Shown here: positions 1 through 13,489 of the stretch, piece after piece
Layout of the letters: every line of letters begins with the position of its first letter
How positions within the stretch are numbered: position 1 is the first letter of the stretch
NCBI GenBank assembly: GCA_013396655.1
Contig: WBMV01005969.1
Coordinates: forward strand, 1,025,534 to 1,089,533
DNA from: Campylorhamphus procurvoides
Taxonomy: Eukaryota > Chordata > Aves > Passeriformes > Dendrocolaptidae
Reading direction: 5' to 3'
Length of the DNA: 64,000 nucleotides
Program-made: the position numbers and the translations under genes
Notes under the pieces: generated by a model
Told to the model about the DNA's origin: nothing
The model's input: only the letters and a program-made list of their open reading frames with translations
Database searches by the model: none

Positions 1-2079
1 AAAGATACAAGATTGCTTCTGCAAAGGCCTCCACACAGGTAACATTTATGAAAAACAGACACGTCTTACATAGATACTCACTGTATACATCCAGTTTGAC
101 ACGCATTCTCTGGCCTTGGCTTCCCAGCCATCTACAGTGCAGAGCAGCAGCAGCATGCAGAAAAGGGAGCTTTTAGTACGTGGAGTGCATGACACTAGTT
201 TGTAAAAAGTATGTATGGCAAAGCTAGTGAGAATTTATCCTCACTTAAAACATTTGCAAATGCTTTTAGAGACTGGAAAATAGTATTCCAAGGCCATCTA
301 CACAAGGAAGGTCCCAGGTGCTGCCAATCTAAATGTCTGCTTCTGTAACATTTGATGATGCTCTGCCCTGAAATGGTGTTGCTGTTTATATAAGACGTGA
401 GAGAGGATGCCATAGGCACCAAAGTGTGAACAAAGTACATCCACATGATGGAGAAGTACAGCTCTCATTTACAGAGACAAAGGTACAACCCTTTTGTAGG
501 TTAAGTGCTTGTATATACCAGCTCTCAAAAAAGAAGAAAATCCAGTTGATAAAACAGGGGACCTATTTTGTGCCTGAGAAGCAAAGAGACCGTGTGAGTG
601 TATCTCCACAGTATAACTTCATGGCATGCCCAGTGACAGCTTGCTACAGTTAAATGAAGGAAAATGGCAAGTTATGTAGGTGAGCTTCTGTATCAGCTCC
701 AGGACAAATCTGGTGAACCTATCCTGGCTACGGGATCTTTAGCCCTATGTCAAGGCAATAACGCAAATAGTATTTGAGAGGATTCAACACATGACCCAGG
801 GTGCAGATAAGCAAGAAGCAAAATTGCTACATTCATGTTAATCTGGAGCAGCTCCAGTGGAACTGACAGAGAGTCAGCCAAACATTTGAAGCCTGGTGCA
901 TCTAAATTAGGCCAGGTACTATGTGTGGTTGCATTTCTGCATGTGGCATTTTCAGAACAAGGTGATTACTGTTATCATCACTGCTTCAAGGCAAAGAGAA
1001 TAAATAGGTAGTTGTGTCAGGTTATGTGTCCAGAACAAAAAAACAAATACAGGGGATTAATGAGGCTTTTGTTCAACTACTTGGGTTTTTTGTTCGTTTC
1101 GTTGGTGTGTTGGTTTTTTTTCTTTTCTGTGCCTTCAAAACCCAAAGTGTTTCTTAGAGAAAAAGTAGAAAGTGAAAGCCAAGGTGACTGGATGGCAGTG
1201 GAAAGGTGGGGCAAAGCTCTGCAGGGCTCAGACTTTCGGACCTGGGATTGTATTTACTTTACTGCTGCATGGATCCCTCTTACCCTACCCAGGATCACTC
1301 AGCCCCAGACTGAGCCTTTGTAAGGCAGATGGGAGGAGGTCTTCTTCAGGAGATTGTAAAGGGCCATCTGCCAACATGCTTAAAAAGGAGTCCCAGGAGA
1401 CACAAGACTTTGAGAGCCCTGATACCTGCTTTCAAAACAGGAGCAGAAGTAGAGAATCTTGCACCTTCTCTCTCTGCCTGTCTCTACCTTAATCCCTCAC
1501 TTGAGATGTTTCCAATCACAAAATAACCAACTATGTGAATTTCTTTTAAAACCTGAGTTTAGCTGAATAACAAATTTAGAATCATTCTTTTCAGTAAAAA
1601 GCTGTAAAACAGACAAAAATTCATCCTTTTCTCAGACTTAAAAGATGCTTCTCTCAAGTTTTACATACCCTGCCAAAAACACTTCACCGTCAGCCCTACC
1701 CTTGACAAAAGTACTGCCATGTCTTTGAGAAGTGTACTCCAATCTACTTTGAAAAAAAAAGGCCTAAAACATTTATCCATTTTGCCAGGCATGGAATGCT
1801 ATTGATGCTATTGTCACTAACAGGGCTCAGGGGACTGCAAAACATGCCACTATTACAGTATTGAAACTGTCTGACCTGACTATGTGCTGAAAGGACAGAT
1901 TCAGGAAGCACTCATGGTTACTGAATAATACTCTCCCTTCCTTCAGCCCCACACACAAGTAATTTTTTGTTTTGGTTTGGTTTTTTACAGCTATCATTTG
2001 ATAAATAAGGATACTTATCAATAAGTAAATATTGATATTTCTACCAAGATATTTATAAATAAGTAAATCAAGCTCACTT
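1..2079. other. unannotated AT-rich non-coding DNA
   Basis: No gene or recognisable repeat is seen. Open frames are short (about 106 codons at most), overlap one another on both strands, and show no recognised domain. A G/T-rich low-complexity run lies at 1081-1128. Confidence 0.6.
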
Positions 2080-2110
2080 CCCACCCCCCCGGGCCCACCC
2101 CCCTCCCCCA
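2080..2110 (-). other. C-rich block, potential G-quadruplex on minus strand
   Basis: The plus strand has four or more runs of three to seven cytosines separated by one to three bases. The minus strand therefore carries G-runs fitting the G3+N1-7 quadruplex pattern. It stands out sharply from the AT-rich surroundings. The run pattern is seen directly; folding is inference. Confidence 0.6.
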
Positions 2111-3149
2111 TTTTGCTTTGGTATGATGAAATACAGAAATACTAAAAATTCAGGAGATGAAAGTGGTTCACATGAGAAATATTTGCTTAGTTTCTTGAGC
2201 TCAAACCAATAATATCTAATTAAGGCCTTGACTTAAGAAATATTATTAAAACATATGTTAGACACGTATAGCCGTCCATCACACAGACTTGATCAGACAC
2301 ATGGCTGATCTAATCTGGTTTGACAGTTCCTCTGTTACTACACTATCTTTTTGATATAAACTGACTGGTAAGAATTTCACAGTATTTGGTTTCCAAGGCA
2401 AAAGATATCTCCAGATGAGGAAGCAGCTGTTCCTCCCCTTTGTTCCTTTTCCTCGCACTCTGAGCCAACAGATTCTCCAGAAAGAGAGGTGTTAGATTAG
2501 CTGACAATCCAGAAGGGATTACATTTCTAGTGAAAGTCAGATGTTTTTGCTCAGAGTTTCTGATATATTTTGAATCCTTCTCTGTATGCATAATTATCTA
2601 AGTTCATTTTTGCCATCTACATGCTGCAAATTGTGACATACGTGAATTGTTCTGTTTCTTGATGCCTTTATTGCAGAGTTATTATTTAAAAAAAAAGTCC
2701 TTCTGACCATAAATTTGATACCAGAATCACTAAAATAATGTGATTGAGTGTTGTGCACTTTATTATCCCAAATAAGCCTTTACACTACATTATGATCCAA
2801 TATTTAAAAATGTGATTCTAGAATATCACTCAGAAATTAATACTTCAGGATGGAGAGTTAGTTAATGTAAGAAGTAGGATTCTTATTACCTAGCATTGGT
2901 AAAACTTAATGCAGACTACTCATCCAAGTGACCCTCTAAGTCATTCATTGCTTTTTATTGATTGAAGAAGCACCCTAGAAAATGTTAAAAATCATGTTAA
3001 ATCAAAATAACTCTTGGTTTGCAAGAGTAAAGGAAGAAGAATTGATCTAAAAGGGACTTGCATACATAACATTAGTCACAAAATGGAGACCCAAAGGAAA
3101 AATCCTATATTGTTAATTGTGTAAATCAATTTTCTCAACAGAGTCCCTT
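2111..3149. other. unannotated non-coding DNA
   Basis: AT-rich sequence with no supported gene or repeat. Confidence 0.55.
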
Positions 3150-3200
3150 GGGCTGAATCCTCAGCTGGCTTGAGGGCATCAGTGGGACTCTGATGATTTG
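3150..3200. repeat. possible relic of an old amniote palindromic MITE-like repeat
   Basis: The stretch starting GGGCTGAATCCTCAGCTGG resembles the edge of a short palindromic DNA-transposon-derived repeat common in reptiles and birds, whose ends read like GGGCCAGATCCTCAGCTGG. Only one arm is convincing; the mirrored arm is lost or too diverged. The assignment rests on memory of the family's end sequence, not on a search. Confidence 0.35.
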
Positions 3201-4433
3201 CCTTGCATGTGTTGCAGTTAAATCTGATCCATCAAGTGCTTAGACCTGTGACCGAGATTAGTGATGAAAGTAGCTTAGGGCAAACTACTTGAGTCTCTGA
3301 AGTTAGGCATATGTTTAGGTACTGCATTGGACTGGGGCCATATGCAGACTTGCACAATATGAAATAGTTTGTCTCCACTTGATGTAAAGAAGGCTTAAAA
3401 GTGGAAATGAACAGGACAGGCAAGTTCAGTGATCAAATAATTGATTTAAAAGATTTTAGAGTTTGAAACAGTAAGGTATGCCAAAACTCCTAAAAGTAGG
3501 GACTTTTTCCTGATGAGACGTTGAGATTTATTACTCTTCCCACAAAACACACCAACAAAAACAACACCAAAAAAACCCACCTAGTGTAGTGAAATGGCTG
3601 AAGTTGTCTTAACTGAGAATGAGGCAATCAAGATATGACAGGTAAGGAGACGTGAAAATCAACCCCAGCAGAAATCTGGGGACAGACCAGGGAGAAAAGC
3701 TTATAGACATCAGCAATTTAAAGGATTTTATGGGCACACTGAAAGCATTTAAGAGGAAGAATTGAAGACGTAGATGATGAATCGCTGGCTGTCTCAAATT
3801 CATTGCCTGGCAAGTTATTGTGTGTTGAGGCATTTCTCTCACTTACAATTTATGATGCTATATTGAGAAAAGATGGAAACTAAAAATGAGAATGTGCTGC
3901 AAATACATGACTAATTACTTAGTCTATAGGCTCAGTGTTTTCAGACAGAGGGAGTGCAGAATATGCCATTGTGACAATATGTTACTTTAACTTTTCAAAA
4001 TTATTTCAAAAGCTAGAACTCACAAAAATATTTACATACATGTACATAACCCACCACGTAAAACTGCAAACAGCCAGAAACTGGCAACCTGCCACTCTGA
4101 TGATTAATCCAAGAATCAAATTAATAGCTGTCACAGATCATCCAGCAATTATCTTTTTCTTTTTTTTCTATTAATTTTTTCTCTTTTATGTTTGTTGTGG
4201 GTGCGTAACTTTAGATCTAGTAAATTATGTAAAGTCTTTTTCTCTCTAATTCTTCAAAAACTTTGCAAAATTGAACTGAAATAAATAAGGGAGTCCACAG
4301 AGGTGTTTTGATTTAATATAGTGAGTTTTGCATGATTTTTTTTCCCAGAATATATTTAAAGCAAACATTATTATCTCTACTTAATAGTTTGCAAAAAATA
4401 GAGAATATAAAATTACAATTAAAAAATGTGGAA
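3201..4433. other. unannotated non-coding DNA
   Basis: AT-rich with an A/C-rich run (3541-3581) and T-rich stretches near 4150-4190. No gene seen. Confidence 0.55.
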
Positions 4434-4508
4434 CCTCCTCCTCTACTCTCCTCTCCTCTCTTCCCCTCCCCTCCTCTCATCTCCCCTCCCCTTTCCTCTC
4501 CTCTTTCT
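4434..4508. repeat. polypyrimidine (CTCC/CTCT) low-complexity tract
   Basis: About 75 bases almost wholly C and T on the plus strand, built from imperfect CTCTC, CCCTC and TCCTC units with only isolated A interruptions. Such homopurine-homopyrimidine tracts can adopt triplex (H-DNA) forms; that is inference. It creates spurious open frames rich in Ser/Pro/Leu on one strand and Glu/Gly/Arg on the other. Confidence 0.9.
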
Positions 4509-6677
4509 ATTGCAGGGCATGGGAAATAGGAAGGATTGTAATTTATCTGTTCTCTTTGTCTGTTACAGACCTTCTCTCTACAACTAACCTTCAAGTATAT
4601 TATAATATCTGATTTTAACTCTACAATAATAAGATATAACCCTTACCAAAACTCTGAACCAGAGCAACTTCAAGTGTTGTAAGTTGTCACATTTGCCATC
4701 TTGTATTATATAAAGGGATCAACTAAATTCTTCAGGCTTAAACTACAGGATTTGGATGATTTTTTTTAATTTTAAGCCAGCCTCTTCTCTACTTACCAAA
4801 TCTCACAAAGCCGCTATAAGTATCCTCATTTACGAAGTAAATTACCAGCCCTTAACTTTTAGAGGCCTCCCTACTCACCTTTCTACTGGTAGGATGTTCT
4901 ACTATTAGACAATTATGAAGAGATTATAAATAATATAATGTAAAAATAACAATTTGCAATCCTTTATAATCCACTTTTCTCAGAATAATCCTCCAGTTAC
5001 AGGGCTACAAAACAGACATATATAAATTGAAGAAAAAAAAGTAAACAAAACATAATTTGATTAATCTTAAAGTAGACTCTAATTTTCCTCTATGTTCTTA
5101 ACAAAAAACAAGCTCTTTAGTAACAGAAACCCTGGTAAAAAGGCATTCTATGTATGCCATATGACACTGAATTTAATGTTAAAAAATAATTAGAACAACT
5201 TAATTGCCTGTAGCATATCAACGTTCAGAACTGTTGCTGGTATGCCTAACCCTTAATTAGCAATGAGCTGTGATTGATTAATGGACCCAAAGAGGTTTAA
5301 TCACAGGCTACATAAAGTGTATTAAAAAATTGAAAGAGGCCTGTACTTTCACAGACTAGTTAACCTTTTAGAGATGCAACTTTCATTTTGATGCCCCCAG
5401 AGCTCAAAGGAGATCCTACCTGCTTTTCCAGCACAGCTCCTTATGTAGGCAACCAACAAGAAGCAAATACTGGGGAAGAGTTTTATTAGAACCTAGTAAT
5501 TGATAAAACCTGCATGTATATGCATTCTCATGAGATTGAAAATTAATGTATTGCTGAGTCACGTTGCCATAATTAACATTGAATAAAATTTCAAATGTTC
5601 CCAGTGTTTACAACATCATACAGGTTTTACATTATAAAAAATATTATAACTGCAGAGCAAGTAAAAAATGAGACCATTGAAAATATGACTCATTACTTTG
5701 AATATTCATTGCTTCAGGCTTCTTGTAACACCAAAGCCTATCTGCTTAAAAATCTTAGCAGAAAAAATTCTCTGTGTAAACTAATGTTAAAACAACAAGA
5801 AGGAAGACTCAAATCCATGTATATATGTATTGGCCCACTTTTATTCAGCCATCAACTTTTTCACTATCCCATCACTTCGGATAACAAAGCATTCATTATC
5901 TCCATATGATTTTATAACTTTTTTCTTGGTTTTCTGAAGCTTTTATCAGTGATTTGAAATTTCACCACAGTTTTGGTTACAACTGCTTCTGTGGGTAGCT
6001 TCTATGGGAGGCTTAAGTATGAGGCAGTGTGATTAGTATTTTGTTCTTCAATTAGAAATACTTTTGAAGGCCCAGGTAGTGGAAACATATTAATTTCCTA
6101 AATAAATTTTAATATTTAAGGGTTTTTTTGAGTAGTGTCATCACTCACGCTGTTGTCACTGAACTTTTCCTCATTTGCATTAATGTTTTGCCAAAAATGC
6201 AAATCAAACAAACAAACAACCCAACTATTTACAAGACCATTTTTTGACCTCTGATGGGTTGATAATATTTGATGACAAAATATATTACCACCATATTTTT
6301 GTGAGTTATTTCAGAATAGTTTAGACTTTGAAAATACCATCCATTAGAATCTAACATTTACTGTATTCTTATTTCCAAATTACTTAGGCAAGTTTACAAA
6401 ACTGGTTCTGACTAATAATTTTGGAAATCTTGCACAGCACAGTTTTTAAATACACAAAGCTGCTGAAAAATGCCCAGTCTCAGAAGAGAAATGTTGAAGT
6501 ACAAGAGTTTTGGGTTTACTTTATTGTTGTTATAAAAGAAAATTCTGAATCTTTAATAAATATACCACAGTACAAAGTAAATGAAGCAAGTTTGTTTCTT
6601 TAATGAGATGGGCTGCATAAGAAGGTATTACATTGATTTATAGGTGTTAAAATGTGGATAACAAACCATGGACACAC
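4509..6677. other. unannotated non-coding DNA
   Basis: Very AT-rich with no recognisable gene or mobile element. An A/C-rich run lies at 6201-6226. The longest frame (5595-5909, plus) has no recognisable features and looks like chance. Confidence 0.55.
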
Positions 6678-6715
6678 ATCATCAATTAATCAATCAATGA
6701 ATAAATCAATCAATC
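6678..6715. repeat. imperfect (ATCA)n tetranucleotide microsatellite
   Basis: ATCA/CAAT units repeat with a few substitutions (ATTA, ATGA, ATAA). The short, interrupted state suggests an old array. Confidence 0.8.
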
Positions 6716-7081
6716 TTAAGTTAAATGTATTCTTCAGAGCTGAAACTTTTTAAAAAAATAAATTAATCAAGATCGCAAATAAAGAAATACAGCCATTGTC
6801 TTTTACTTTGCATTTGGCAACATAGTGGTTACATTTACATAACATGCAATAAGAATGGTCACTAACTTCTTGTAGTACAAGAGAGACACAAAACTTTGGT
6901 TGATTTCCCACCTTTACAGAAAAGCTTAATAAACTCTCTCTTCTGTCCCTCGGAAATGTCATTTATTCATTTTTAAGATGAAGAATAAAAATAAGGAGGT
7001 TAAACAACAACTACTTAGCCATGTAGCCAATTTAGCATTTTTATAGGAAAGCAAAAGCTTTCATATATGCCTTGCTTTTCC

Positions 7082-7100
7082 CAGTTACAGGCTGTAACTG
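7082..7100. repeat. 19-bp perfect palindrome
   Basis: Nine-base arms (CAGTTACAG / CTGTAACTG) flank a single central G. The palindrome is exact on inspection and sits just upstream of the MITE-like relic at 7125. It could be a further remnant of a palindromic element or a dimeric protein site; neither is established. Confidence 0.6.
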
Positions 7101-7124
7101 TGGGTGTATGTGGAACATAAATAC

Positions 7125-7203
7125 GGCCAAATTCTAACCTCAATTGCACTCATACAGTCCCATTAAACTTAATAGTTCTTTATGGGTATAAGTGATGGCA
7201 GGG
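7125..7203. repeat. likely relic of a palindromic MITE-like repeat
   Basis: The left end reads GGCCAAATTCTAACCTCA, matching in pattern the GGCCAAATTCTGCCCTCA end of a well-known short palindromic repeat of sauropsid genomes. The interior keeps a diverged inverted pair (CCCATTAAA near 7159 and a TTTATGGG-like run near 7179-7186) of the kind expected at the centre of such an element. There is no coding potential. The family assignment is from memory. Confidence 0.45.
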
Positions 7204-10200
7204 TCTATATGGTAACCAGAGTCCTTGCCACAGCTCCGCAGCTGATGGGGAGTGAAATAGGGAATGTCTTGATGCTAGTTTCCTGTGCTCAGTGAAAACT
7301 TCATGGAATAACTTTACAGAATAACACCTGTCTGGAAAAACAAATCCCACAGTTCATTTGTAATCTATACGTTGCACATGTATAAGCATGTAATTCACTT
7401 CACCGCTGTCCCTGGCCCTGTGGAGTAGAGGAGGAGTGTCCTGGGACCACTGCTGGTTCCACTCAGTACTAAGGCAGAGTCAGCATTTGAGGAGCATTTT
7501 AAAATTATATTTTTAAAAACCACTTGTTTCCCTTTGTTAGAGAAGTTTCCACTGAGAGAACTACAGCTCAATAAAGTACATAAAGCTATGGATATCCTGT
7601 GGGATTTGGGAGTGTTTCTAAACCCTAAGGCCTGGAGAGTCAGTTGTTTCAGTGTGGGAGGAGACATGGGTATTCACGTCACCTGCCACCACTCCCGAGT
7701 TACATGGGCAGAACTCCACATATATGAGCCACAGCAATACTCCAGCAGGCCTCTTCCAAATCCTGCAGAAGTAAAGAGTGCAAGCCAAAGCAGCGCTGGC
7801 CTGCAGATGAGGCACAGACTACACTGAACTGCTGTCACAAAATATTTGTGCATGAATGGTATGAGGGGCTCTCAGTTGAAAGTTTTTGTCATTTGCACCT
7901 GTAATTAATTTTAGCAGCACAGATGTTATGGAGTATAGTTGTACAGGCAGAAAGCTTTACCATTTACTTCCCTATCCAGCAATTACATTCACGTACATTT
8001 GGGTGCAACAGCTTTGCCTAATTTTTCCTTCATACTTTTATTGTCTTGCTCATCTTTGGCAAAGTCTGTGCAGCTGTATCGGTTCTGGTTTCTGGTTGGT
8101 AATTCTGGATGGCATCTGATCCAGCTGGAGTCAGTCCTCTCTGTCAGCTTGAAAAACGACAAGAGAGAGTGGAGGCTCCCCACTGTCATTCAAGATAAAA
8201 CATGGCATCTGTTCCTGTTTATGTTCCAATTTCTGTTTTGTATTTGTATACCCATTGGTTTCTGCAAATGTCCATGCTTTATCTTCTAGTACAATTTGGT
8301 ACTGATCTTCCATTCTGTATTTGACCTCAAAATCTGCATGTTTAGGAGTCATGGTTATGCACTTGACATCTATGGTGTGATGTGCCATCAGTGTCTGATA
8401 TAGGTTGAGGTGACACAGTTGTATCTCAACAGTTATAGTTTAACTGACCCTTTTGACTGGGCTAAGGTTTACATATCAACCCCCTCTCTCCAAATGGAAC
8501 TAACACAAAACTAAAGATATAGCATTCAAGTATGAAAATATCTGACATTTGTCCTACTCCAAAAAGCATTGATTTTCAAACTTGTCTCTCAGAAGCTCAG
8601 AGGGTGACGTCTCCCTGACATATTTTGAGTACAGCAGCTGACAAATTAAGCCTTTCCTTTGTTTTCTACTACTCTAATACATATACATTTCTTCTCATAT
8701 TCCATCATTTGATATTTATCTATTTTTCTCTTTTCAAAACCAAAATATTCAAACATATTTGACATGTCAACAAGAAGAAAAATCATTTCTCTGAAACTTG
8801 GTTCCATTCCAGACTTCTCTATGGATGATCTTTATATCTTCATAAGCCTCTTAATTTCTCCATTCTTTGCATGTAAATAAGGCTGACATACCTTTCCTCC
8901 TTCACACTGTATCTTGTTTATTTAAAGTCTCAGGGTCAATGAGTATATTTTATTCGGGATTTGTACAGTCCATGGTGCAAGAGGATATAGATTAGCTATG
9001 ACCTCTAGGCAGTCTGCTAATACAGAACTTAGTAATAAATAAAATTTATACTAGTTGTTATAAACAACTCTAGGTTTTCATTACTGTAAAACTCAGGAGA
9101 CCAATACAAAAACTGGAGAGTGCTGCAAAACAATATGCCCGAGGAAAAAAAAAGGTATTCTGGCAAAGCTGGTACACTCGAGAGAGTCGACTCTGAGGGT
9201 GTGAGTTTTTCCATTTTGGGCTGGAAGAAAAATTTCAGCTGTACTGTCATTGTTATCATTCCCATTTGAAACCAAAGAATAATGGAATGACTAAGAAAAA
9301 AACCTATACACATATTTAGTGTCCTGAACCAAATTTAAAGAGGATTACTTTTATGTTTTAATCCCAAGTCCCTTTGCATGTCTGTAAGGTTACTATGGAC
9401 AGACCATGCAATGGTTGAAACAGACTGCTGATACCGATACTTTGTCCAGTGAAATCCAATAACCAAATGCATGGATTTCACCCCACCTTTTGTTTCTTTA
9501 TGTCTGTTTGCAGATTTTTTCTGGGGGGAAGAGCAATTTGTGCATGTATGTGATAGATCACACACTGTGCTGAAAAGCAGCCCACTGAGATATTGGATGT
9601 AGCAATGAGAAAAGCAGAGAAAACAGATCTACAACACAGAGACTGAAAGGCTCTGTAATTGAAAGTAAGATGAAGAATGAAAAGAAGAAAGGCAAATAAT
9701 GCATATGTGGAATACAACCATTAAACTCACCTGGAAAAGTGGGGAGAAACAGAAAATCAAGGGATAAGATATAGCTGAGCCATAAGTGTTCAGATTTGCT
9801 TAGATACTGGGGATCCTGACCACCAAAAAAGAAGCAGGAGTGATATGGAGGAAAGTATTCAGGAACTATTCACCTCTCCAGCTGTCTTAGGAACCGACAT
9901 GTCAATATGAAGAGAAATGCAGCAGAGGCACAGAGAGCCCTGTTCCTCTATCCTTCCCCAGAAACTGTGGGATGAATTCTGCAGCTGCAGGACCGGAGGC
10001 AGCAGAACACCATGGGCTCATGCTTCCCCAGCAAAACAAAGTGATATAGAGAAATGCAAAGGGGGTAATAAAAAATTATATTTACAGCTATTTAACAAAC
10101 TGCTCCCCCAATGATATTTCTCTCATACAGATGTAAATAGAATGCTGACATATTATGCTGCACTGAAGAAGGCAATGTGAACAATTCCATCTAATAGCTA

Positions 10201-13200
10201 ACTGCAAGTTGAAACACTCTATACCATAAATTCTGTCCATTTTTATTGCAGTTTTGGGTGTGCTGATGCTGACCACAACATTTTCCAGGGTTCTGTTTGT
10301 ATTAAGGGTCCCCTCTGGATTTTACTGAATTATGTGGCTAACACAGCTTTGAGAACACCATTACCTGAATGCTTGGAGGCATCAGATAATTTTTGAAAGC
10401 TGTCATAGGGATAAAATAGGCCACTAAATAATCACAGGATTATTCTCTTTGATTTTAAGAATGTATTTTTCCCTTCTGTGATACAAACAGCTTGTGTTCC
10501 TCTTTTTTGTTAAACATATAAATGACCAGGTTGATGCTCATAACATTTTAATATTCACAGTAAAATCTCTGATGCCATGCTGCTTCACTGCTCATCAGTT
10601 CCATGTGTTCTTAATAGCCAGGCCTCTTGGTACCAGTTCTGGGGAAACTTTGCTCATCAGTTCCAGGATATAGCCCTGAAAAGTGCTAAGCTGAACCTGA
10701 AGAAGAACTATGAGCATACTCAGCTTCTGGGAGCACCTGTGGTCTTTACAGAAGACTCTTGACTGCATTTATCCCTCTAGATTCTGGGTCTTACTCTTCA
10801 AAACAGAATTCCCACTGAAGTCAACGTGACCTATTCACTGGCACACTGAAAGCCTGTCTCTTCAGTTACATGACAGTAAAGTGTAAGGTAACATGCTGAA
10901 GTCTGGGAGTTACTTGAGTTTGAAACTCACATAAAGTGTTGGTAGAAATGGGATTACTGGGACCGTTAGCAAGAAACAATAATAATTCTTCTTAAAATCA
11001 GACTTCTCATGTTTTTGTACTTATTTAAGGTCAAATGTACAAAAATGAAGGAAAAGTAAGTTTTGCTACTATGGAAAAACTACTCTAGAGTGATGTATCT
11101 TCTCCAGTACATCTGATAAGAGTGCCAATCATTTGCTTCCAGTGCTGAATATGGTTAGATTAAGCCATGTCTCTCATTTAGCAATGATGTGCGAAATTGT
11201 TCAAGATAACCTCTACAGGGACTTCAGAGAATAGAACTACTGCAATTTACAAGATTCTATTGAGTTCCCAGGGAAATTTACTACCTCCAAAAGAAGTTCT
11301 GCTAAGGTATTTTGTCTGATAAAAGATGTATCTCTTACAGTGCACTCCCACCCCCAAATGAACATCTTTGTCACTGTAACAATGGAATATAAAAGTTTCT
11401 GGACAACCTATAATCAGTGTAATTTATTTATGTGACAAAAAAACAATGCTGATTTATAGCTTTTGAGTATATGACATTTTTCTTTTGTACAAATATTGTA
11501 GAGTTTCAATTAACTGTAATAACTTTGCAGCTGCTTCCCCTCTTTCATTTCCTTTGGCATCTTTCCTCTTCCCTCTCCTCTGTGGAAAACAAACACACAT
11601 ATCAACAAACAAAACCCGTACTTGTTAGACATGGAACATAGACTTCTGTGTCACAGAGCTCTGACACTTCCAGTAGATGTTCTCCTGTAGCTGTTTACAT
11701 CCTGAGTGTTCCCTTTGTAAGAGGACATGTACTGGAGTGGATTTATTTGTGTGTGTGTGCGAGAGAGAGAATAATAGTAGAACAGTTGAACATTACTTAC
11801 ATTAAAATAAAAGACAAAGTAAAAAAATAAAGAACGCCATAGACATAGCAGACAAGGATACTTATCAGATACTCAAGATCTTAGTGTTAACATCATTTTG
11901 TTAACATCTCTTCATGGATGAATTTGTTAGCAAGAAACTATTTATATAAGATGATTTCAAAGAATGCCTATTTCCTCGTGCAAACCCCTTTCCCCTTTTC
12001 ACTATTAACACCTGTAGCAAAATATGAAGGATGTTTTCAAAATATTATCTAATATTCTAATAAAATGCCAGTATTACTTTAGAACACATCTGAATTCTAA
12101 AAATAACTAGGCCTTTAATAATAATGGAATAGTCTGACTGGAAAGCTTCCAAAGAAAAAAGTCAGTTGAAAAAAGATTGTATAAAAAGAGAAGAAAATGT
12201 TTCAACAAACATAAAACTTTCTTTTTTAAAGATTATTAAAAACAACAACAATTTCAGGATTTTTTATGTTTTGCCTAGATCTGTTTTCAAAGAGCTTGAA
12301 AGTCTAAAACATTGCTCTAAAAATGAAGAATATTTTCATTTGTTCAGAGATTTTGTTTTGTTCACCTTACCATTTTTTGCTGAAATTTGTTCTTTTGCAG
12401 GGATGAACCTAGTATGAAGATTATATAAAAAACCCATCAAAACTGAAAACAGAAAAAATGTTTTCTTAGGTATTTGTAATTGTAGCAAATGTCTATAGAA
12501 GAGGCATGTCACTATAGGAAAGAGAGTGTTCTATTATGCCTGCCTTTTTTGCACCATCAGAGGGCTTATGTCCCTTAAATTTGTGTTATCTGTGACATTT
12601 GTACATTGATCAGTCATGTCCAGAAAATGGTTTTTATACAACTTGAAAAGATAATTTTCTATTACTTTTTGTTTGTTCTAGCGTGATAACCTGTTACTTG
12701 TCATAATTCCATCAGAACAAATCCTTCATCTCTTCTTGATGCCAGTATAACTCATACCCTTTGTACATTTCTTCTTTAGAATCTGAAAGAATATGTGCCT
12801 ACTTACAGCACCCCTATTAATTATATAATATAAACTAGGGAGCCATAGTGCTGCCAGAATGCTGCAATAATGCCCTGGTTGAAGATACAGGAATTAGGAC
12901 TGTGGCACTTGGCTTCTAATAATAATTACAAACGTGAAAAGTAAATTTACTATTACTACTACCAGATATTTACACTAATCCATCTGAAAAACACTTCATG
13001 AGGCAGAGTTTTAAATATATTCCTTCATTTATTTTTACTGGAGTCATTGAAGTAAGCCTGTGATTTCTCTTGGGCACTATTATATAAAATCTGCCCAACA
13101 AGACAGGCAGATACTAACTGGTTTTCATAGGGAAAAAAATAAGAACATAATGAGAAAACTTTTATCAAAAATCTATCTGACTACACAATGTTTTCCATTT

Positions 13201-13407
13201 TCTACCTTGTGTTTAAAACCACATCTAATGATTAATATTTTGTTTTAACCTTTTTGGGGAAATGTTAGACTAACTCATCTATACATATGAAATCAAGTAC
13301 TTCAAAACACTACTATGTCTAAATAATTCCCTCCATCTCTTTTGAGACTGTATGTTGTGCAAGGGACATGTTTCTAATAAAGATATTGCACTGCTAGACT
13401 AAATTTG
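7204..13407. other. unannotated non-coding DNA
   Basis: No gene can be supported. Local features are a short GT/GA dinucleotide run (11749-11770) and two adjacent minus-strand frames (7989-8189 and 8131-8388) of protein-like composition that I cannot identify. Everything else is AT-rich sequence with frames of chance length. Confidence 0.5.
11749..11770. repeat. (GT)n-(GA)n compound microsatellite
   Basis: A short GT run passes through GC directly into a GA run. It is only about 22 bases long. Confidence 0.75.
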
Positions 13408-13489
13408 TGACAGTAGCAGTGCTAGGTTAATCATGGGGACTCAATGACCTTAAAGATCTTTTTCAAACTAAATGTTTCTATGATCCTAT
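13408..13489 (+). mobile_element. CR1 LINE 3'-end fragment
   Basis: The fragment contains the conserved CR1 3' motif in order: a GCAGTGCTAGGTTAA-like run, CAATGACCTTAAAGATC, TTTTTCAAACTAAATG and the terminal TTCTATGATCCTAT tail. This is the 3' end in sense orientation, severely 5'-truncated as usual for CR1 copies. No reverse-transcriptase coding sequence remains. Confidence 0.88.

Noticed and set aside
4313..4594. Gly/Glu/Arg-rich minus-strand frame and its Ser/Pro-rich plus-strand partner
   Set aside because: Both arise from the CTCC/GGAG low-complexity tract.
6678..6715. CRISPR-like short repeat array
   Set aside because: It is a simple ATCA microsatellite without spacers, in a vertebrate sequence.
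10790..10850. Possible further MITE-like relic (CCCACTGAAGTCAA motif)
   Set aside because: Only one short motif matches from memory; no end sequence or mirrored arm.
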